The notes: generated by a model from the sequence alone, not told the origin. DNA of 64,000 nt from Heterobilharzia americana (GCA_944470555.2 OX104127.1:25807661-25871660), one strand, 5' to 3'. Shown: positions 9,859 through 21,150, counted from the stretch's first letter. Numbers and translations are program-made.

Positions 9859-11079
9859 ATCGACCAAATATTCACACTGCGCCAGGTCCTGGAACATAGG
9901 CATGCTTACAGACGCCCGACAATAGCTGTATTTCTCGACCTGAAGGCGGCATTTGACTCCGTTGATCGAGAAGTCTTATGGCAGTGTCTGTCACTGAAAG
10001 GCGTGCCTAGTAAGTACATCACCTTATTGAAAGCTCTCTACTCGAACACTTGTGGGCATGTTAGAGCCTATGGTGAGTTGTCCAGGGAGCTATACTCATC
10101 AAGTGGTGTCCGTCAAGGATGCCCACTATCCCCATTCTTATTTAATTTTATCATAGATATTCTTATGGAGGTTTCCCTCTCGTCACCTAATTACAAAGAC
10201 GTTGACCGGATCACAGGTGAATTTTCCTTAGATCTAGAATATGCAGATGACATAGTCCTGTTAGGTGAAGACGCTGACAAGATGCAGAGTCTTCTGAACA
10301 CTTTGAGTGGGAATTTGAGAATGTTTGGGATGCGATTTTCACCACCCAAATGCAAATTTTTGCTCCAGGACTGGTCTTCAGCGGTACCGCGGTTAACAAT
10401 AGAGAGTGAAGTGGTTGAGTGTGTTGACCACTTCACTTACCTGGGAAGTAGGATCAACCCCGGTGGGTTAGTTGCCGATGAGATTTCTGCACGGATACAA
10501 AAGGCTCGATTGGCTTTTGCCAATTTGCGCCACCTATGGCGCCGCCGTGATATTCGTTTGTCTATTAAGGGTCGCGTGTACTGCACAGCAGTCCGCTCTG
10601 TTCTACTGTATGGCTGTGAAACATGGCCATTGAAAGTGGAGGATACAAAAAGGTTTCAGGTGTTTGACCACCGTTGCCTTCGTAGTATAGGACGTATTCC
10701 GTGGTGTCACCATGTGAGTAATGCAGAAGTTAGGTGTAGAGTTTTGGGGAGAAGAGGTAAGTCAGTTGACGAGGTTGTGAACCTTCATCGACTGAGATGG
10801 TTGGGACACGTACTACGTATGCCTAGTCACCGATTGCCTCGTCACACAATGTTGGCTGAGGTGGGTTCAGGCTGGAAAAAGGCCCGAGGTGGCCAGACTA
10901 AAACATGGCACCAATGTATGAAGTCTCTGACTGTTGGTTTAAGCCATGTAGGACGATGCAGACTAGGTGGTTGGGGTCCACGGGACAAGAGGAACCAGTG
11001 GTTGGAGACCCTAGGTGATATGGCTCAGAACCGAAGTCAGTGGCGCAGATGTATACACACATTATCCTCATCTTAACAA
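9859..11079 (+). CDS. SR2-like reverse transcriptase, C-terminal 405 residues
   Basis: The frame is open to the stop near 11,077. RT motif A (FLDLKAAFDSVDREVLW), motif B (SGVRQGCPLSPFLFNFIID), motif C (LEYADDIVLLG) and the following RTE-type segments (DHFTYLGSRI, SVLLYGCETW, HRLRWLGHVLR) appear in order. The aspartates of A and C are intact, so the catalytic centre is complete, but the endonuclease and the first RT motifs are lost. The open frame extends upstream to 9,772, but those 29 codons come from antisense PLE sequence across the insertion point and are not part of the element. LINE RTs of this type prime reverse transcription at the nicked target. Alone, this truncated copy could not do that. 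Confidence 0.9.
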
Positions 11080-11275
11080 CGCTATACCGAATCTCACTAT
11101 TTTGTCACTCCTCTTTCCTTTCTTCTCGTACTTTATATTTCTTTTGACTGCATTCACTTATCTTCATCCTTCACCTCACTACCTTTTTACTTGATGTGCT
11201 GATATGAGGTGTGGCAACTCGGACCGTTACGCAGTAATGCCTGGTCCTATGTTGATAATGATGATGATGATGATG
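9859..11275 (+). mobile_element. SR2-like RTE LINE, 5'-truncated, recent insertion
   Basis: The insertion is bounded by a perfect 12-bp target-site duplication, 'attggaatgagt', at 9,847-9,858 and 11,276-11,287. It ends with a short (GAT)n repeat, as RTE elements do. It starts inside the RT domain, so most of the element including the endonuclease is missing. A 3' UTR of about 200 bp after the stop carries 'ggaccgttacgcagtaatgc', which recurs in other SR2-like fragments (29.4 kb, 40.77 kb). The intact frame and perfect duplication make it the youngest insertion visible here. Confidence 0.95.
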
Positions 11276-11287
11276 ATTGGAATGAGT

Positions 11288-11424
11288 GATGAAGTCATGT
11301 GAGACGTTTAACAGTCAATTGGTGTTCTTGTGTACGAAGGTGGAGATGGTGACCACTTTGTTCGATGTGGTGTTGACTACAGTTATCGCAGTTGATTTTG
11401 TGAATGATATTCGGTTTGTCTTCT
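11288..11424 (-). mobile_element. Penelope-like element, continuation beyond the RTE insertion
   Basis: It matches the reverse complement of about 18,285-18,430 ('gaagtcatgtgagacg', 'gtggagatggtgaccact', 'cagttgattttgtgaatg'). It corresponds to the start of the GIY-YIG region. It ends abruptly where the inverted-arm structure begins at 11,425. Confidence 0.85.
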
Positions 11425-12909
11425 TTGATATGAAACAAATCCGACCTAATACAATGAAACATCCCCATTCAATCATAGAGAAAAGAAGAGAATGAAATTT
11501 CCTTTTACGATGATATCATTTCCTAAAGTTGCACAATCGTATTTATACATATCATAAACATATAACAGTCTATTATTAAACACTAGTGGTATATAATTGC
11601 ATAATTAAGCCAGCTAGTGCTAAAAAACCGAAATCCAGAATGGAAAGTAGTTGCATGATAATCTTTTAAACAATAGAAATCACGAGGAATGCGAAGAGGT
11701 CGACGAGGTGAAATTATAGTAGATGAGAAATGCGAATGTTGAGCGTCTACTTGATAGGTATATAGATGTAAAGAAGGTGAAGGATGAGACATGGATCATA
11801 ATGAAAGTGATAATAATAAACTAACTAATTATAATGGAATCGAAAAGTGTGAAAGTGTTAAGACCATGGTAAGATAAGACAGTGAACGTACTTCTTTTGA
11901 AGGTAGAGATCAAGTTTGAATTGATGAATTGCCAGTGCTTCCGCTGTGCACAACTGTCGATGGTGTATTCCTTTTGAACTATTCAATTTCACTTCATAAA
12001 TGACACTAAATGAGGTCTCCGGTGGAGCTATATGTCCAGAGTTGACCAAATGTTCAAGAATTGAACTCTTAATTGATGTACATTCTCCCTTCAACAACCA
12101 TGCAGGATAGTGCTCAGAGACACGTTTGGAAAGTGAGCGCTTTGTGCCACCTATATAACTAGTTCCAAAGGAGCACGTAAATTTGTAGACACTTACTGAG
12201 GTGACCCAATGTGGCAACTAGTCCTGAACACACTCTGGAACCAGTTGCTGACCACAAAAGCTGATTTATAGCTTCATATAGAAGAATATTCACCTCATCG
12301 ATCTGGATAGTCGATTCTTCAAGATCTTGGCTGCCGTATCGCCTTTGAAACCAACGTTCATAAACTAGGTCTTCCTTGGAACTGTAAGCACTTGCTCCTG
12401 GGGAATCGGTTATCCAGATCTCTGAAGAAGACATGCGTCTCTGTGAAGCTACAGATCAGCTTCTGCAGTTAACAGTTGTTCCAGAGTGCGTTAAGGACAA
12501 GTTGCCGCTTTAAGCCACCTCAATGTGTGTCTACAAATTTACTTGCTCCTGCAGAGCTAGTTATATAGGCATAGATGTTGAGAGAACACTCAATATTGGC
12601 ATTTCTCATCTACCTATAATTTTCACCTCGTCGACCTCTTCGCATTCCTCGTGATTTCTATTGATTAAAAGATTATCATGCAACTACTTTCCATTCTGGA
12701 TTTCGGTTTTTTAGCACTAGCTGGCTTAATTATGCAATTATATACCACTAGTGTTTAATAATAGACTGTTATATGTTTATGATATGTATAAATACGATTG
12801 TGCAACTTTAGGAAATGATATCATCGTAAAAGGAAATTTCATTCTCTTCTTTTCTCTATGATTGAATGGGGATGTTTCGTTGTATTAGGTCGGATTTGTT
12901 TCATATCAA
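11425..12909. mobile_element. Two Penelope-like 3' ends facing each other with long inverted arms
   Basis: The left arm (11,425 to about 11,742) and right arm (about 12,590-12,909) are reverse complements over about 315 bp with only a handful of differences. Inside the left half a minus-strand GIY-YIG reading region runs leftwards into its arm. In the right half a plus-strand remnant of the same region ('gtctacaaatttacttgctc', 'gctagttatataggc') runs into the right arm. The arms are therefore PLE 3' flanking sequence, and the unit is two elements head-to-head, the right one mostly deleted. Inverted terminal repeats are known for PLEs. No flanking duplication was found. Confidence 0.8.
11858..12217 (-). 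pseudogene. Penelope-like GIY-YIG endonuclease domain
   Basis: A 119-codon frame holds the GIY-YIG signature: VYKFTC, then SYIGGTKRSLSKRVSEH, followed by ILEHLVNSGH, the usual order in PLE endonucleases (Y-x-F/I-x-C, YIG, R, H). It has the length of the endonuclease domain only. Upstream, a second frame at 12,159-12,434 is out of phase and no RT domain is attached, so the gene is broken. In PLEs this domain nicks target DNA. Confidence 0.75.
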
Positions 12910-13129
12910 TGATAACTGTAGAAGTGGAAATGTACTAGGATTCGATAGGTGTAGTATTGAAACTAGGATTTAAAACAAATCTCCATGAATTAACGATAAG
13001 ATGGATGGCTGGCTTAGACACAAGTAGTGAAAGCGAAGAATTCTTCCTTTTCATTTCCACAAAGTGATTACTCTGTAACTTTGGACACCTTGACATTACT
13101 ATTTCACTTTCTTCAATAGTTAACGCATT

Positions 13130-13300
13130 CACCATGAAACCTGAAGGTCTTCAGTCCGATCCGCAGCCAGATCGTGGGTGTTTACTGCTTGGGAGTCTTA
13201 TACGAGGACAAAACAGTTGTCCAGTCCTCTCAGATTTTCAATGGTTCCCCAACTGAAGACGGTCTGTGATGGATACTACCTCTAAATTAAAAACCCTCAT
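13130..13300 (+). repeat. SINE beta 3' half (first unit of a head-to-tail tandem)
   Basis: It starts within the tRNA-like head ('gtgaaacctgaaggtc'), continues through a decayed hammerhead-like block (AGGACAAAACAG instead of AGGACGAAACAG) and ends with the tail. A second copy in the same orientation starts 35 bp later. Confidence 0.8.
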
Positions 13301-13334
13301 TCATCTTAAAAATACATTACTGTATTGTGCTCAT

Positions 13335-13692
13335 TAATGACATGCTTCCAGATGGATATCACGAAGTTCTAATGAGAAGCCGTGACCTGTGGAGTCAACT
13401 TGTCGGAAGGGAAGCGGATGCCAACTGATGACCTTGAATAATACTTGCACTATATCACGAATTGACAGAAGTTGGAAGCTGTGAAGAATTGAACTTTTCA
13501 ATCCAGTGGCTGAATAGTTAACCCGACTACCGTGAAACCTGAGAGTCGTAAGTTCGACCCCTGGATAGGTCGGAGGTCATGGATGTATTCTGCTGAGTCC
13601 CATACTAGGACGAAGCAGCTGTTCAGTGCTACCAGATTTTCAATAATTCCCTTACTGATGTCAGTCCGTGAAAAATACTACCTCTAGACTGA
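13335..13692 (+). repeat. SINE beta, full unit (second unit of the tandem)
   Basis: Lead, A box ('agtggctgaatagttaac'), B box ('agttcgacccctgg'), and a hammerhead-like block with 'ctgctgagtccc' (core shortened by three bases), GGACGAAG and 'cagctgttcagtgc', then the tail. It follows a partial copy in the same orientation. Confidence 0.85.
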
Positions 13693-13770
13693 TATGTGTT
13701 TATGATATATGTGTAAATGCGACTGTGCAACTTTAGAAAATGATATCGTCGAAAAACGTTAGCTACAATA
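13693..13770 (+). mobile_element. Short fragment of the PLE inverted arm
   Basis: Positions 13,693-13,765 match part of the right PLE arm (12,770-12,835: 'gactgtgcaactttag', 'tgatatcgtcg') with several substitutions. It is an older relic. Confidence 0.7.
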
Positions 13771-14250
13771 AAACTCCAATTAGTTGTAAAATTCATATTT
13801 TTGAGTGAATCTCTTGAAGGCAGTTCATGTTCGATTACATGTATACATTCACAGATTTGTAAATTAGATTTACTTCTAATAGAAATGAATAGCTTATAAG
13901 ACTACCGAACTGGATAGTGAAGTAGACTGTTCCACTAATAAAGTGTTAGATGAGGATCACAGTGTCTTACAATCTGACACAATGAAACTCATAAGCTTTA
14001 AGTTCAGTTTTCTTACGAGTTTGAGAGAGTAAGGCGATGAGAAATCTTAAAGTAGGCTAGAAGAACAAACAAAAAAAATACTAGTTTCCTGAGTGTAGTT
14101 GACTGGTTTTCTTCACTTGTGCTCAGATTTACCTCAAAAATCATTCACTAAATAAAATCGCAAGTGTGTAGAAAGCACATTCCATACAGCGTTTCAAGCG
14201 TGTATTACATATGTTATGTAATCAAGCTATGTAAACAATAAATAGAATTA
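13771..14250. other. Intron 3 sequence without recognised features
   Basis: AT-rich, no open frame of note, and no repeat shared with the rest of the window was seen. Confidence 0.4.
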
Positions 14251-14254
14251 ATGC

Positions 14255-14728
14255 ATTTTTGAGATGAATGGGGATTTTCAATTTAGAAGTACTATTCATC
14301 GTGGACTGACATCAGTTGGGGAACCATCGAGAAATCTGGGGGCACTGGAGAGCTATTTTGTCCTAGTATGCGATTCCCCAGCATTACGCACCCATGACCC
14401 GGCTAGGGATCCAACTCAGGACCTTCAGGTTTCACGGCGAACGCGTTAACCATTCAGCCACTTCGTCGGTTTTCAGTGGTTGACAATTTCCAACCTGTGT
14501 CAATTCACGACAGCGCGACTGTCAGCCAAGGTCTTCAATTAGCATCCACTTCACTTCCGACTGGTTGACCCCATAGGTCACGGCTTCTCATTAGAACATC
14601 CTGACGTCCATCTGGAAGCAAGTCACTAATGAGCACAATACAGTAATGCATTTTTGAGATGAATGAAGGTTTTCAATCTAGAAGTAGTATTCATCATGGA
14701 CTGACATCAGTTGGGGAACCATTGACCG
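14255..14728 (-). repeat. SINE beta, minus strand, with an extra tail copy
   Basis: A nearly complete minus-strand unit (14,255-14,640; B-box region near 14,400-14,425) is followed by a second minus-strand tail (about 14,655-14,728) that stops at 'ggaaccattga'. The next element then starts in plus orientation. The segment is a rearranged inverted cluster rather than one clean insertion. Confidence 0.8.
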
Positions 14729-15035
14729 TGACCTGTAGGGTCAACCAGTCGGAAGTGAAGTGGATGCTAATTGAAGACCTTGGCTGACAGTCGCGCTATG
14801 TCGTGAATTGACACAGGTTGGAAATTGTCAACCACTGAAAACCGACCCAGTGGCTGAATGGTTAACGCGTTCGCCGTGAAACCTGAAGGTCCTGAGTTGG
14901 ATCCCTAGCCGAGTTATGGGTGCGTACTGCTGGGGAGTCGCATACTAGGACAAAACAGCTCTCCAGTGCCCCCAGATTTCTCGATGGTTCCCTAACTAAT
15001 GTCAGTCTATGATGAATACTACTTCCAAAATAAAT
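14729..15035 (+). repeat. SINE beta, plus strand half of inverted cluster
   Basis: Lead from 'accgtgacctgtagggtcaa', A box ('agtggctgaatggttaacg'), B-box region ('gagttggatccc'), a hammerhead-like block with CTGGGGA and AGGACAAAACAG (two core changes), then 'ctctccagtgc' and the tail. The head regions of 14,255-14,640 and this copy are highly similar in inverted orientation. Confidence 0.85.
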
Positions 15036-15320
15036 AAAAGTGTTTGACAGATTAGTAAATAGTCTATTTTAGTCCACTGTTTTAGGGATAGACAAAAGGA
15101 TAGATTCTGCAATACTCTTAAAATACGAATCAATGATTAATTCTGTATCCAATATGAATGATTTCATCACCTTACAAAAGTTTATCTTTATCATATGATA
15201 TCAAGAGGAAGATAATAACAGATCATTCAAATATCATTTTCGAAAGATGACAATAGAGTCTGTCATCATAAGAAAACAAAGAAAGTGATTGATACGCTAA
15301 CGTATTTACTTATCATAAAT

Positions 15321-15367
<47 letters not shown>

Positions 15368-15660
15368 GATAAAGCAATTAAATTACCTTAAAAATAATGC
15401 ATAGAAATGAATAACTTGGGTTAAAATCTAATGCTAAGGCATTATGTTACACAGACGAAAGTTGTTAGTCCCATTTTGATGATGAAACACACTTCATTTG
15501 TCGTCGAATACTTATTATGGTAACAATTTCACTAACTTTTTACCCTTTTATACTAAATATATATGCATTAAATAGTAGAACAAGTAGTTCATCGAAAGAA
15601 ATTCTGTTCAAACAAATTTATTTTCAAAAGTTCTACTACAATCGTATATAATACTGATTT
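15036..15660. other. Unassigned intron sequence with (AT)n microsatellite
   Basis: It contains an (AT)n tract of about 21 units at 15,322-15,364. No gene or known element is seen. Confidence 0.6.
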
Positions 15661-15664
15661 AACT

Positions 15665-15860
15665 ATCTGAGATAGCTGTGGCTGGGTAGACTCACGTTAT
15701 ACAGGATGATGATTGAAGATAAAGTGAAAAACTGGTCCGCAGTAGGATTCAAACTAATAGCCTTAGAGTTTCCGGTCAGGTCCTTTTGCCCAAAGTGAGT
15801 TAAGATACTCCCATCATGGATCATAGCATCCGGATACGTGATAGCAGTAAGTAACAATAT
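15665..15860 (-). repeat. SINE gamma (third tRNA-like repeat), diverged
   Basis: It shares with 31,769-32,030 and 42,080-42,230 the block 'gatgatgattgaagat', a GTGAAA-type stretch, and the minus-strand B-box-like 'gattcaaac'. The A-box side is poorly conserved. It is related to a repeat rather than to a functional tRNA gene. Confidence 0.55.
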
Positions 15861-16019
15861 TCGAATCAGATTGGTTTAAAATTGGTTCGTGTGATGTGAG
15901 TGATAATCAACTTGACATGAGGGTATCCAATGTTCAAGATCTTCAGGCGTTTTAATGGTTAACCACACAAGGGTGGAGAATCAGTTTCCAAGACTGACCA
16001 CTTCAATTCGCGTTAATCA

Positions 16020-16785
16020 ATCCATATGCCCACACTACTGTTGCAGAAGGTTTGGAAGAAAGGAAAAGTACCTGCCTAGTGATTGCGAAAACGGCTACCT
16101 TGTCAAACTCCTAAAGAACCTTAGTGATCTAAGTCTTTCCAAGAACTGAAGTGAAATCATGCTCCTGTTCAACCAAAGCAAGCAAAGCATTAAGCCACAT
16201 CATCCTGGACAGACTAAAAAATGTTCTCCAGTCAAAATCACGACCGGAACACGCTGGCTGGCTTCAGGAGAAACAAATCATGTGCAAACCAAATTGCAAC
16301 GCTAGGCATCATCACAGAACAGAGCATAGAATGGCAGTCAAATCTCTACCTCAACTTCATCGACTTTGAAAAGGCCTTCGATAGCGTCGACCGAGAAGTT
16401 TTCGGTAGCTGCTTCAATACTACGGTTTTAGTGCCATAAATATTTACCAACCACATTCAACAGTTGCATGATGACGCCGCATGCCAAGTGATTGACAACA
16501 GAAAGCTCAACAATGCCTCTGAAGACAAAACAGGAGTAAAACAAGGTTGCCCACTATCAGCGATCATCTCCCTTCCTCATTGTAGTCAGCTAGACTGGAC
16601 TGGATCATGAAACAAACTGTGAGGAAAGAGAAGAGGAACATACGCTGGATGGACCGATGAAAAAAACCCCAGGAGAAGATTTTCATCTCGCCAACCATAA
16701 TGATTCATGCCTAATGTCTTCTCGCACAAACTCGAAGATCTACAGGCGAAAACAAACAAGCTGATAGACGTCAAAATGTGAATAG
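16020..16785 (+). mobile_element. RTE-B LINE internal fragment
   Basis: It covers the RT domain from the LVKLPKKGD-type region through motif A (FIDFEKAFDSVDREVFG at 16,350-16,410) and motif B (KTGVKQGCPLS, frameshifted) to the QAKTNKL segment after motif C. Both ends are truncated. Stops and frameshifts break it. It is most similar in detail to 45.9-46.5 kb and to the minus-strand copy at 3.1-4.0 kb. Confidence 0.85.
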
Positions 16786-17015
16786 ATTTGTGCCATTAAG
16801 ACTAATTTTCAGCCATGTCATCAAAAGTCCTCAAACAGTGACCCCAACCCGGCACTCTACATCTCCCCACATGACGTAGACTCACAGTTAGAGGCCGCAT
16901 GGACTGGAGTCACGTCTTGTTCTGATCACTCAGAGCTTTTTTCTCACCCAACATTGTTTTTTATAGAGGTAGGCAGTGGTTCGGCATGCGCACCAAATGT
17001 CAAAAACACTTCTAG
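16786..17015 (-). mobile_element. SR2-like LINE fragment (3' type 2), decayed
   Basis: The segment 'gattttcagcc'-like start, 'gcactctacatctcccc' and 'aggtaggcagtggttcggca' match, with gaps, the minus-strand SR2-like fragments at 36.48 kb, 42.96 kb and 62.46 kb. No coding potential remains. Confidence 0.6.
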
Positions 17016-17021
17016 TCAAAA

Positions 17022-18890
17022 TGGTGGAAAATATTTGTAGCTCAGGTGGATGGTCTTAGTTTCATTGCGTTCTCTGAGCTGAGTTGTATAGTCGTGGAAC
17101 TTTCATCGTCTTTCTAGACGACATCTTCAGTACTAACTTGAAATCAACCCTATCCAAAAGTTCGAAAACCAGATCAATAAAACCCAGAACCAACTCTTCA
17201 AAGCAGAAGAAATAAGAAAGTAAGAAAAATGGAGAATGAAATAGAAAGGACCCATCCTTCCTCAGTTCTACGTCAGACCAAAACTACATAAACCAGACAT
17301 CCCTCTTCGATCATAAGTCTCACTTTCAGGAACGCCAACATACAGCATATCAAAAAAACTTTCTAGAAAACTGAAACACCTGGTTCAATCATGTAGATAT
17401 TCGATCAAATCATCAACAGAATTGTTAGAAAAGATCAAAAGCATTAACATAGAAAACAACGAATTAATGATATCCGTCGGTGTCACAGCACTATACACAT
17501 CCATCGAACCTCAGTTGGCCAAGAAAACGATGTCCCTCCTGCTCATTGAAGACAAAAACCTTTCAGAACGCACAAAACTCAAATGTTCAAGTCTGTATGA
17601 CAACACACTTCCAATTCAATGGCAAGATATACAAACAGATGAAAGGAACTCCGATGAGATCACTGATATCCGGATTGATTGTAGAAGCAGTGATACAGAG
17701 ACCAGAAGCCATTATTCTACCTGTAATCAAACCAAACATTTGGATTCGCTATGTGCACGACACTTTTGTCACCATTAAAAAGATGATATAGAAACCACCC
17801 ACAGTTTGATCAACAACGTTTTCAATGACATCAAATTCACAATGGAGAGGGAGTCAAACAATCAACTATCATTCCTGAATGTTTTAGTCAGTAGGACAAA
17901 TGCCGGAAAACTGGAAACCCAAGTGTACAGGAAGCCAGCACACACTGACCAAATCCTCAACTACAACAACAACAACACACAAAATCAGTTGCGTGCAGAC
18001 TCTATTCAAAAGAGCGAAAACACACTGCAGCACAACAACTTCACGAAGAAACGATGAAAATTACTTGATGTCCATCCTAAAGAAGAACAGCCACCCATGG
18101 GACTTTATCAGAAGATGCCTATCCCATACAACATCAACTTCGAAGTCATCGACAAAAATCAACAAACGCATCATCCTATCGTACTTAAAGAACATGCTAG
18201 AAAACACAAGATTACTGAAACCACTTGAAGTTGGTGTGACGCATAAACCAGCAAATCCCCTCCAAACACTATTATACAAACCAAGAAGACAAACCGAATA
18301 TCATTCACAAAATCAACTGCAATAACTGTAGTCAACACTACATTGAACAAAGTGGTCACCATCTCCACCTTAGCACACATGAACACCAATTGACTATTAA
18401 ACATCTCACATGACTTCATCACTCATTCCAATACACGTGGATAACAACTATGCAGATGAATTGAATGTTGACAATGTAGAAATGTTGGAGGGAGAGAGAG
18501 GAAACACAAAGTACATCAGAGACTTCCTAGAATCTTGGCATTCAGACCAGTCACTCAGCCAGTCAGTCAGTCAGTCAGCAATCCATAAATGTATAGACAC
18601 AGACCCAATGTACCAAATAATAAGGAAAATGATAAACGACGTAAGGGTCAGAAGTCAAGTAGAAGAACAGGTTACAGGGAAATCTATGCAGTCAACGACA
18701 TAACAATCAGAGGAAACAACCAATCACAAACCAGTTCATCAGGTCAAGTTAATAAACCACTCATGGTGAGATACTGACAGGTCACTTAATCCTGAGGTTA
18801 GTGTTGATGATGTCGTGTAGCAAGATGATGAAAGTCCCACGACTAGACAACTCAGTTCAGAGAACACAATACAACCAAGACACTTCCAGT
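17022..18890 (+). mobile_element. Penelope-like element with inverted terminal pseudo-LTRs
   Basis: The left end (about 17,030-17,135) is the reverse complement of the right end (about 18,790-18,885): both contain the 'gttctctgagctgagttgt' block and a 'cgtggaactttcatcgtc'-type block. Between them lies a degenerate RT and GIY-YIG coding region. The element is about 1.9 kb, shorter than complete PLEs, and 5'-truncated within the RT. It lies in intron 3, antisense to the PRC1-like gene, and its 3' portion is inverted relative to the PLE at 9.4-11.4 kb. Confidence 0.85.
17270..18470 (+). pseudogene. Penelope-like RT and endonuclease remnant
   Basis: Recognisable pieces in order are: FYVRPKLHKP-like (about 17,265-17,300), VTALYTSIEPQLAKK (17,480-17,525), WIRYVHDTFV (RT motif C in which YVDD has become YVHD, about 17,740-17,775), ERESNNQLSFLNVLVSRT and VYRKPAHTDQILNYN (17,835-17,970), then a region with IHKINC-type Cys spacing before the GIY-YIG part near 18,300-18,420. 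Frames shift at least three times, so it is dead. The RT motif C change would by itself abolish catalysis. Confidence 0.8.
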
Positions 18891-18892
18891 CG

Positions 18893-19080
18893 CTTAAGGT
18901 TCACAACTTCCTTGACTGAATTCCCTGCCTATTGCCCCTTCGTCTAACATGCATATTGTTTACGCAATGATATCATCACCATAAGTGAGCAATGTTACAG
19001 AGACACTTATGGTTAAAAGCCTGAAGTCTCTTAATATCTTTTACTTTCATTGGTGTGATCGACAGAGGAAACTGCAGAGC
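18893..19080 (-). mobile_element. SR2-like LINE fragment (3' type 2), decayed
   Basis: It matches 36,755-36,860 ('aaggttcacaac', 'cccttcgtctaacatg', 'gtgagcaatgttacag'), minus strand. It directly abuts the right end of the PLE, so the PLE may have landed in or beside an older SR2-like copy, of which 16,786-17,015 could be the other side. Confidence 0.6.
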
Positions 19081-20695
19081 AGTAAACGCGTCCTCAAGAG
19101 ATAGTTGGCTATCATTGTCAAGAGAATAGAAAAAAATATAAAAACCCATAACTTCTCTCGTTCTGTCTCACGCATACGTCGCTTGAAGCTGCAAGATTTC
19201 ACAATAGTACAGTAAAGAGTAGAAAAGAATGACCGTAAAAGAAATATGCGGAATATACCGGGAAATAGTACCGATAAATGGAGAGGAATAAGTTGATCAT
19301 AGTGATCGATTCCTCTAGTACTAATGACTCAATGTCTTATCGACCACTGTCAAGAGTCCTGCAATTGAACTGATGAGTTTTATTCTTGTATGATTAGGAT
19401 ACTGAATTCAAGGATTGTAGTAGTGATGTTGATGTCAGTAAACGCTTTGAAATCATCAATAGAACAATGAATAAAATACTACTTGGATTTGCAGAAGTTT
19501 TCAGCATTCAATTTTTCAAACCAGATGTTTGTATGCAGAAAGGAAAGATGAATAGTCTTGTCCCTCCCACATAGTACCACTAGACTACCTAATTTGCATC
19601 CTCCTTCCTTGTTCTTCTCAGTTTTCTCATGAAATAATGATCTTTTGTCGGTGTGTTTTGAGCTGTTGCTCATTGGTTTAGGAAGATCACTTTTAACCAA
19701 CAGGTGCCGAGTTTGGGCTCCGTTCCACCTACCGAGATTTCAGCAGCCAGGTAGTAGTATCGTTGGCTCTCACACAGTAGGTGTGACTTTTATTGCCATT
19801 GTTAGTATTGAATCAGTTTAGGTCGATCTCATGATGTTTTGTTAACAGAAAATTCATGAATAAATTCCAACGAATATCAATTATTCATTCGGTTTCGATT
19901 TCGCTGATGAAATTCTCTTAACTAAGCGGTACAGCATGGTAGATAACGCAATAGCTTAACAATATATGCTGAATTCTGTATCAAACAGTTGGATATAGAC
20001 GGTAATACAGCTTATTTACAACCTTGAAGCGGCTCATTTGCTCCCTTAAGGACTTAAAATAGTTGGTGGCTGCATAATACACATCATTATTTCCTGATCG
20101 GCTTGTGTACACAAATGAGCTCGTTTGTTACTTAAACAGGTCAGATGTAACATCCCTTTAGCCGATATGATATGCATAATGTCCAAGAGTACCATCTTAA
20201 CCATGAAAAATATCAACAACTAAAATAATTGGGTTGATAGCTACTTCTATACTCAATACTATAACCCCCCCCCCCCCCCCAATAGATCAGATACCAAAAG
20301 CCGGTTTAAAATATTGCCAACTTCACAGCTAAAATTCAATCAGAGAGTTATCCAGAACAAAAAGTACAAGAAAGTAGTTTAGTGGTAAATGAAGACCTTT
20401 CAGACGGAGGTCATCATGTTACAAAGTAACTAATAACCTTTGTCAATTAACGATGAAAATGGCTTTAAGATTGATCACAGTGAGCGGCCGACATCATTGT
20501 CTTCTGCTTCTTGAAAGGCACGACAAAACGATTTCAAAACCTTAGCTAACAAAATCAGCTGATAGATTATAGTGCCGCGGTAGGATAGTTACTTTCAATT
20601 TACTCAGTGAAAGTTTATATATAACACAATGACGAAAGGAATTATGCTGATGGAACGCTTGTTCCCTCGAGGTTCGACCATACCACAAAGGCCTG
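19081..20695. other. Unassigned intron sequence with a C16 run
   Basis: Small frames are present, including a Lys/His-rich one on the minus strand at 19,479-19,700, but none is recognised. A run of 16 C lies at 20,265-20,280. The stretch near 19,700-19,790 is less AT-rich and might be an old element, but no family could be named. Confidence 0.35.
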
Positions 20696-20699
20696 TTAA

Positions 20700-21150
20700 A
20701 TAGCGGTTAGACAAAAGCAGCTACCACATTACAGTGTAAATTTTTACGCTATCATGGGGGTCTGAGGGCGAAGTCGTACTGCTGACTGGACAGTAGTGTG
20801 AAATCAATAAGGTATTTTCCCTTGGATGACCACCAGTGTCATCCCGATGCTGTCTTCTCCATGGGAGGCGGGTTAGAAAAGGTAGGTCCCAAAAATAGTA
20901 CACGCCCACCTTTTGTGGCATGCCGATGCTTGCAACAGGGATTCATTCGCAGTCGAACTCAAAAGCAAAAAACCAAAATCTCAAACTTGCAAAATGGCTG
21001 TATGTGACCGGCCTCAAGTAGATGACCCTAGGATTTTGCGGTCACATACTATCCACTCTTTTGCAGATACCTCAAGAAGAACTAACCTTACACGGTGGGG
21101 GAAATTGGGAAGTGTCAACTGCTCGCATGCTTTCAGTTTGGTTATTGCTG
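20700..21150 (+). mobile_element. CR1-like LINE 5' region, fragment
   Basis: The block around 20,990-21,120 ('gaccggcctcaagtagat', 'tcctcaagaagaactaac'-type, 'acggtgggggaaattggg') corresponds with divergence to 40,130-40,240, which leads there into a CR1-type endonuclease. No coding sequence follows here, so this is an untranslated 5' remnant. It lies just downstream of exon 3 in intron 3. Confidence 0.55.

Noticed and set aside
17030..17135. Hammerhead ribozyme in the PLE pseudo-LTR (CTGAAGA-type core with a GACGAT-GAAA-type hairpin on the minus strand)
   Set aside because: PLEs can carry hammerheads, but here stem I and III partners are not found in any copy and the stem II closing base is unpaired, so the claim is not supported.
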